A stretch of DNA of 26,309 nt, taken from positions 1-26,309 of the forward strand of contig CAVOOI010000042.1 in NCBI GenBank assembly GCA_963697455.1, written 5' to 3'. Below are positions 24,231 to 26,309 of this stretch, in pieces; position 1 is the stretch's first letter, and every line of letters begins with the position of its first letter. This DNA comes from JAFEDN01 sp963697455. Its GTDB lineage: Bacteria > Pseudomonadota > Gammaproteobacteria > Coxiellales > Coxiellaceae. Below the pieces are notes generated by a model. It was not told the origin of the DNA and did no database searches. It worked only from the letters and a program-made list of their open reading frames with translations. Position numbers and translations under genes: made by a program.

Positions 24231-26309
24231 ATGGCAGCTAAACGTAATCAACGCGGTCTAGACGCGCATCAAGAACAGAATTATCAAAATATAATTCGCG
24301 ATACGCGGCCAATTATAAGCGCGTTACCGATTTTTGGCGGACTCCAAAAGGCGCCGCCATGAGCTTAATGCTCATAGCTGCCTTCATTTATTTTCTGGTT
24401 ATTTAAGTGAACTGGTATTTTTGCTGGCGTGAGTATTTTCTTATATTGCTTACTCCAAAAAAATACATTACCTTTCCGGATGCCTTTAGTTTCCGGAGCA
24501 AAAGACTATAATGATCTGCATCCAAGACATGGCACTCCCAATCCTGCCCGTGGTATTTATTTTTTAGGTAATGAAATCAGACTCAATCAGAATTATGGTT
24601 TAGCAACGAAGATATGCGTACCCACGCCTTGATTTTCGGATCAACCGGTAGTGGTAAAACCGAAGCATTGATTGGCATTGCTTATAATGCCTTATTACAA
24701 GCCAGCGGCTTTATTTATGTCGACGGTAAAGGCGATAACTCATTATATGCGAAAGTATTTTCGATGGTTCGCTCCATGGGTCGAGAAGACGATTTGTTGC
24801 TGATTAACTTCATGACCGGCGCTCGTGACGTGGTTGGTCCACAAGAACGGCGGTTATCGAATACCATTAAATCCATTTGCAACCGGTTCATCCAGTATGT
24901 TATCGCAGTTGATTATCAGCATGATGGAATCCAGTGCGAAGAGTTCTGACGGCGATATGTGGAAAGGCCGGGCAATGGGTTTCGTCGAAGCCATTATGAA
25001 AGTATTAGTGGTTATGCGCGATGCCGGACATATTTTGTTAGACGCTAACTACTATCCGTAATTATTTTTTATTGCCGCGCTTAGAAGCGATCGTGATCGA
25101 TAAATTATTTATCCGCGACGGCCAGGAAGCCATTAGCTTAGCAAATTTACCGCCCTCTATTTTAGAGCCGATTAATAACTATGTATTTAACTTACCAGGT
25201 TACAATAAAGATAAAAAAGGCCAACAAGTTTCTCAAGTATTAGAACAACATGGGTTTATTACCATGCAATTAACCCGTATTTTTCCATCGTTAGCGGATA
25301 CTTATGGCCATATTTTGCGTACCAATTTAGCGGAAGTTGATTTAAAAGATGTGGTGTTAAATCGCCGCATTTTATGCGTATTATTACCAGCATTAGAAAA
25401 ATCGCCGGAAGAATTGTCCAACTTAGGTAAAGTGATTATTGCGACTTTGCGAGTGATGATGGCCAGTGGTTTAGGAGATGCGGTCGAAGGTACTTATGCC
25501 GATTTGATTACCAGTAAGCCGACCACTTCGGAAACACCCTTTTTATGTATCTTAGACGAATATGGTTATTATGCAGTAAAAGGATTCGCGGTGGTGCCAG
25601 CGCAAGCGCGTTCACTAGGTTTTTCCGTAGTATTTGCCGGACAAGATTTACCTGCCTTCCAGAAAGCTTCCAAAGAAGAAGCGGCCTCTATTGGTGCAAA
25701 CTGCAACATTAAAATTTGTATGAAATTAGAGGATCCGACTGAAACTTGGGATTTCTTCATGAAATCAGCCGGTGAATCTTATGTGACTGCATGTGGATAG
25801 TTTGCAAGTCGATTCGGGAAATATGATGGGTACTTATACCGATGGTAAAGGCGCTAAGTTAGAAAAGCGCAATCGTGTCGATTTATTAGATTTAAAAGAA
25901 CAACAACCCGGTGAAGCTCATTTTTTATTTAAATCAAAGATCGTTCGCGGCCGGTTTTTTTATGCTAGCCCCACCGCCAGTGAAAAGAATGCGCTTAACC
26001 CATTTCTTAAAAGTGGGTGCTCCGGATGATAATGACGTTAAAAAATTGCGTAAGAGTTTCGATCATTTTAATAAATTGGTTGGCGAGGGTACCATTGTTT
26101 TCAAGCCGGAAGTAGCGCCGGAGCAAGAAATTGATAATGTCACCCAATTATTGCAGCGTCATCAGGAATTACCATCGATTGATCGTTCTGTAACCGCTTT
26201 GAAAAAATTGCGGCAAGGCTTTGCCGCAACCATACCTGGCTTGGACAGTTTCTATTGCAGAGCCTATAGTCATCACCGCCGAAGAGCTGAATATTTTCGT
26301 GCCGATGCG
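24231..26309 (+). CDS. icmO: T4BSS coupling ATPase IcmO (DotL), many frameshifts, cut by window end
   Basis: Type IV coupling protein that receives effectors and IcmS-IcmW and feeds them to the channel. Family features appear in the right order but in many frames. They are RGLDAHQEQNYQNIIRDTR, two N-terminal membrane segments (~24360-24470), LPFRMPLVSGAKDYNDLHPR, Walker A ALIFGSTGSGKTEALIGIAY (~24632), FIYVDGKGDNSLYAKVFSMV, SSDGDMWKGRAMGFVEAIMK, LPGYNKDKKGQQVSQVLEQH, Walker B CILDEYGYYAVKGFAVVPAQ and KICMKLEDPTETWDFFMKSA. The frame must change about ten times (near 24305, 24402, 24413, 24605, 24868, 25044, 25790, 26010 and 26245, among others). Conservation across breaks argues against long-standing decay. 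The 3' end lies outside the window. Confidence 0.88.

Noticed and set aside
23105..24432. An exact 18-base match (GTATTTTTGCTGGCGTGA) between icmP (23105-23122) and icmO (24415-24432).
   Set aside because: Both copies encode IFAGV within a transmembrane segment in the same phase; shared codons in hydrophobic helices explain it without duplication or misassembly.
1..26309. CRISPR arrays, rRNA genes and tRNA genes.
   Set aside because: No regularly spaced direct repeats, no rRNA signatures and no TPsiC-arm/acceptor pattern of a tRNA were found by eye.

Overview
The window comes from a gammaproteobacterium of the Legionellales, closest in layout to the Coxiella/Legionella lineage. The main evidence is a Dot/Icm type IVB secretion system (T4BSS) cluster whose proteins resemble Legionella IcmX, IcmW, IcmV, DotA, DotB, DotC, DotD, IcmT, IcmS, IcmQ, IcmP (DotM) and IcmO (DotL). 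The backbone has moderate GC. The first ~550 bases are very GC-rich and look foreign or chimeric.

Layout. 1-549: C-terminal part of an actinobacterial-looking nucleoside hydrolase on the minus strand, ending in a folded repeat element (E3). 788-3574: surE, nlpD, rpoS and a small zinc-finger gene. 3587-9092: lipopolysaccharide core genes (O-antigen ligase, WaaE-like glycosyltransferase, waaF, hldE, hldD). 9099-14579: icmX, a small exported protein and icmW on the minus strand, diverging from icmV-dotA on the plus strand. 14551-16553: a BCCT-like membrane protein and a PIN toxin/RHH antitoxin pair. 16725-19303: dotD-dotC-dotB on the minus strand, diverging from icmT-icmS (19466-20066). 20089-20438: two more folded elements (E1, E2). 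20483-22026: a glycosyltransferase and a DUF2490 outer-membrane protein. 22144-26309: a 62-residue candidate IcmR-type chaperone (FIR), icmQ, icmP and the start of icmO.

The genes work together as an envelope/virulence block. Four secretion operons share one promoter architecture: a PmrA-like tandem box (YTTAAT-N5-CTTAAGGT), exactly 8 nt, then a TANNAT -10 box. This points to common control of icmW-X, icmV-dotA, dotDCB and FIR-icmQPO.

The most novel signal is a family of three folded elements. Each has an outer stem, an internal loop with two conserved strands and an inner hairpin. The stems differ completely in sequence between copies yet stay complementary, while short motifs in the loop strands are shared. 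I could not match the family to anything I know.

Caution: surE, nlpD, rpoS, waaL, the WaaE-like gene, dotB, icmT, icmS, icmP, the second glycosyltransferase and above all icmO carry frameshifts or in-frame stops, while genes from 5.6 to 16.6 kb are intact. Protein similarity continues across the breaks, and several lie at homopolymers. Sequencing error near poorly covered contig ends is therefore at least as likely as real gene decay.
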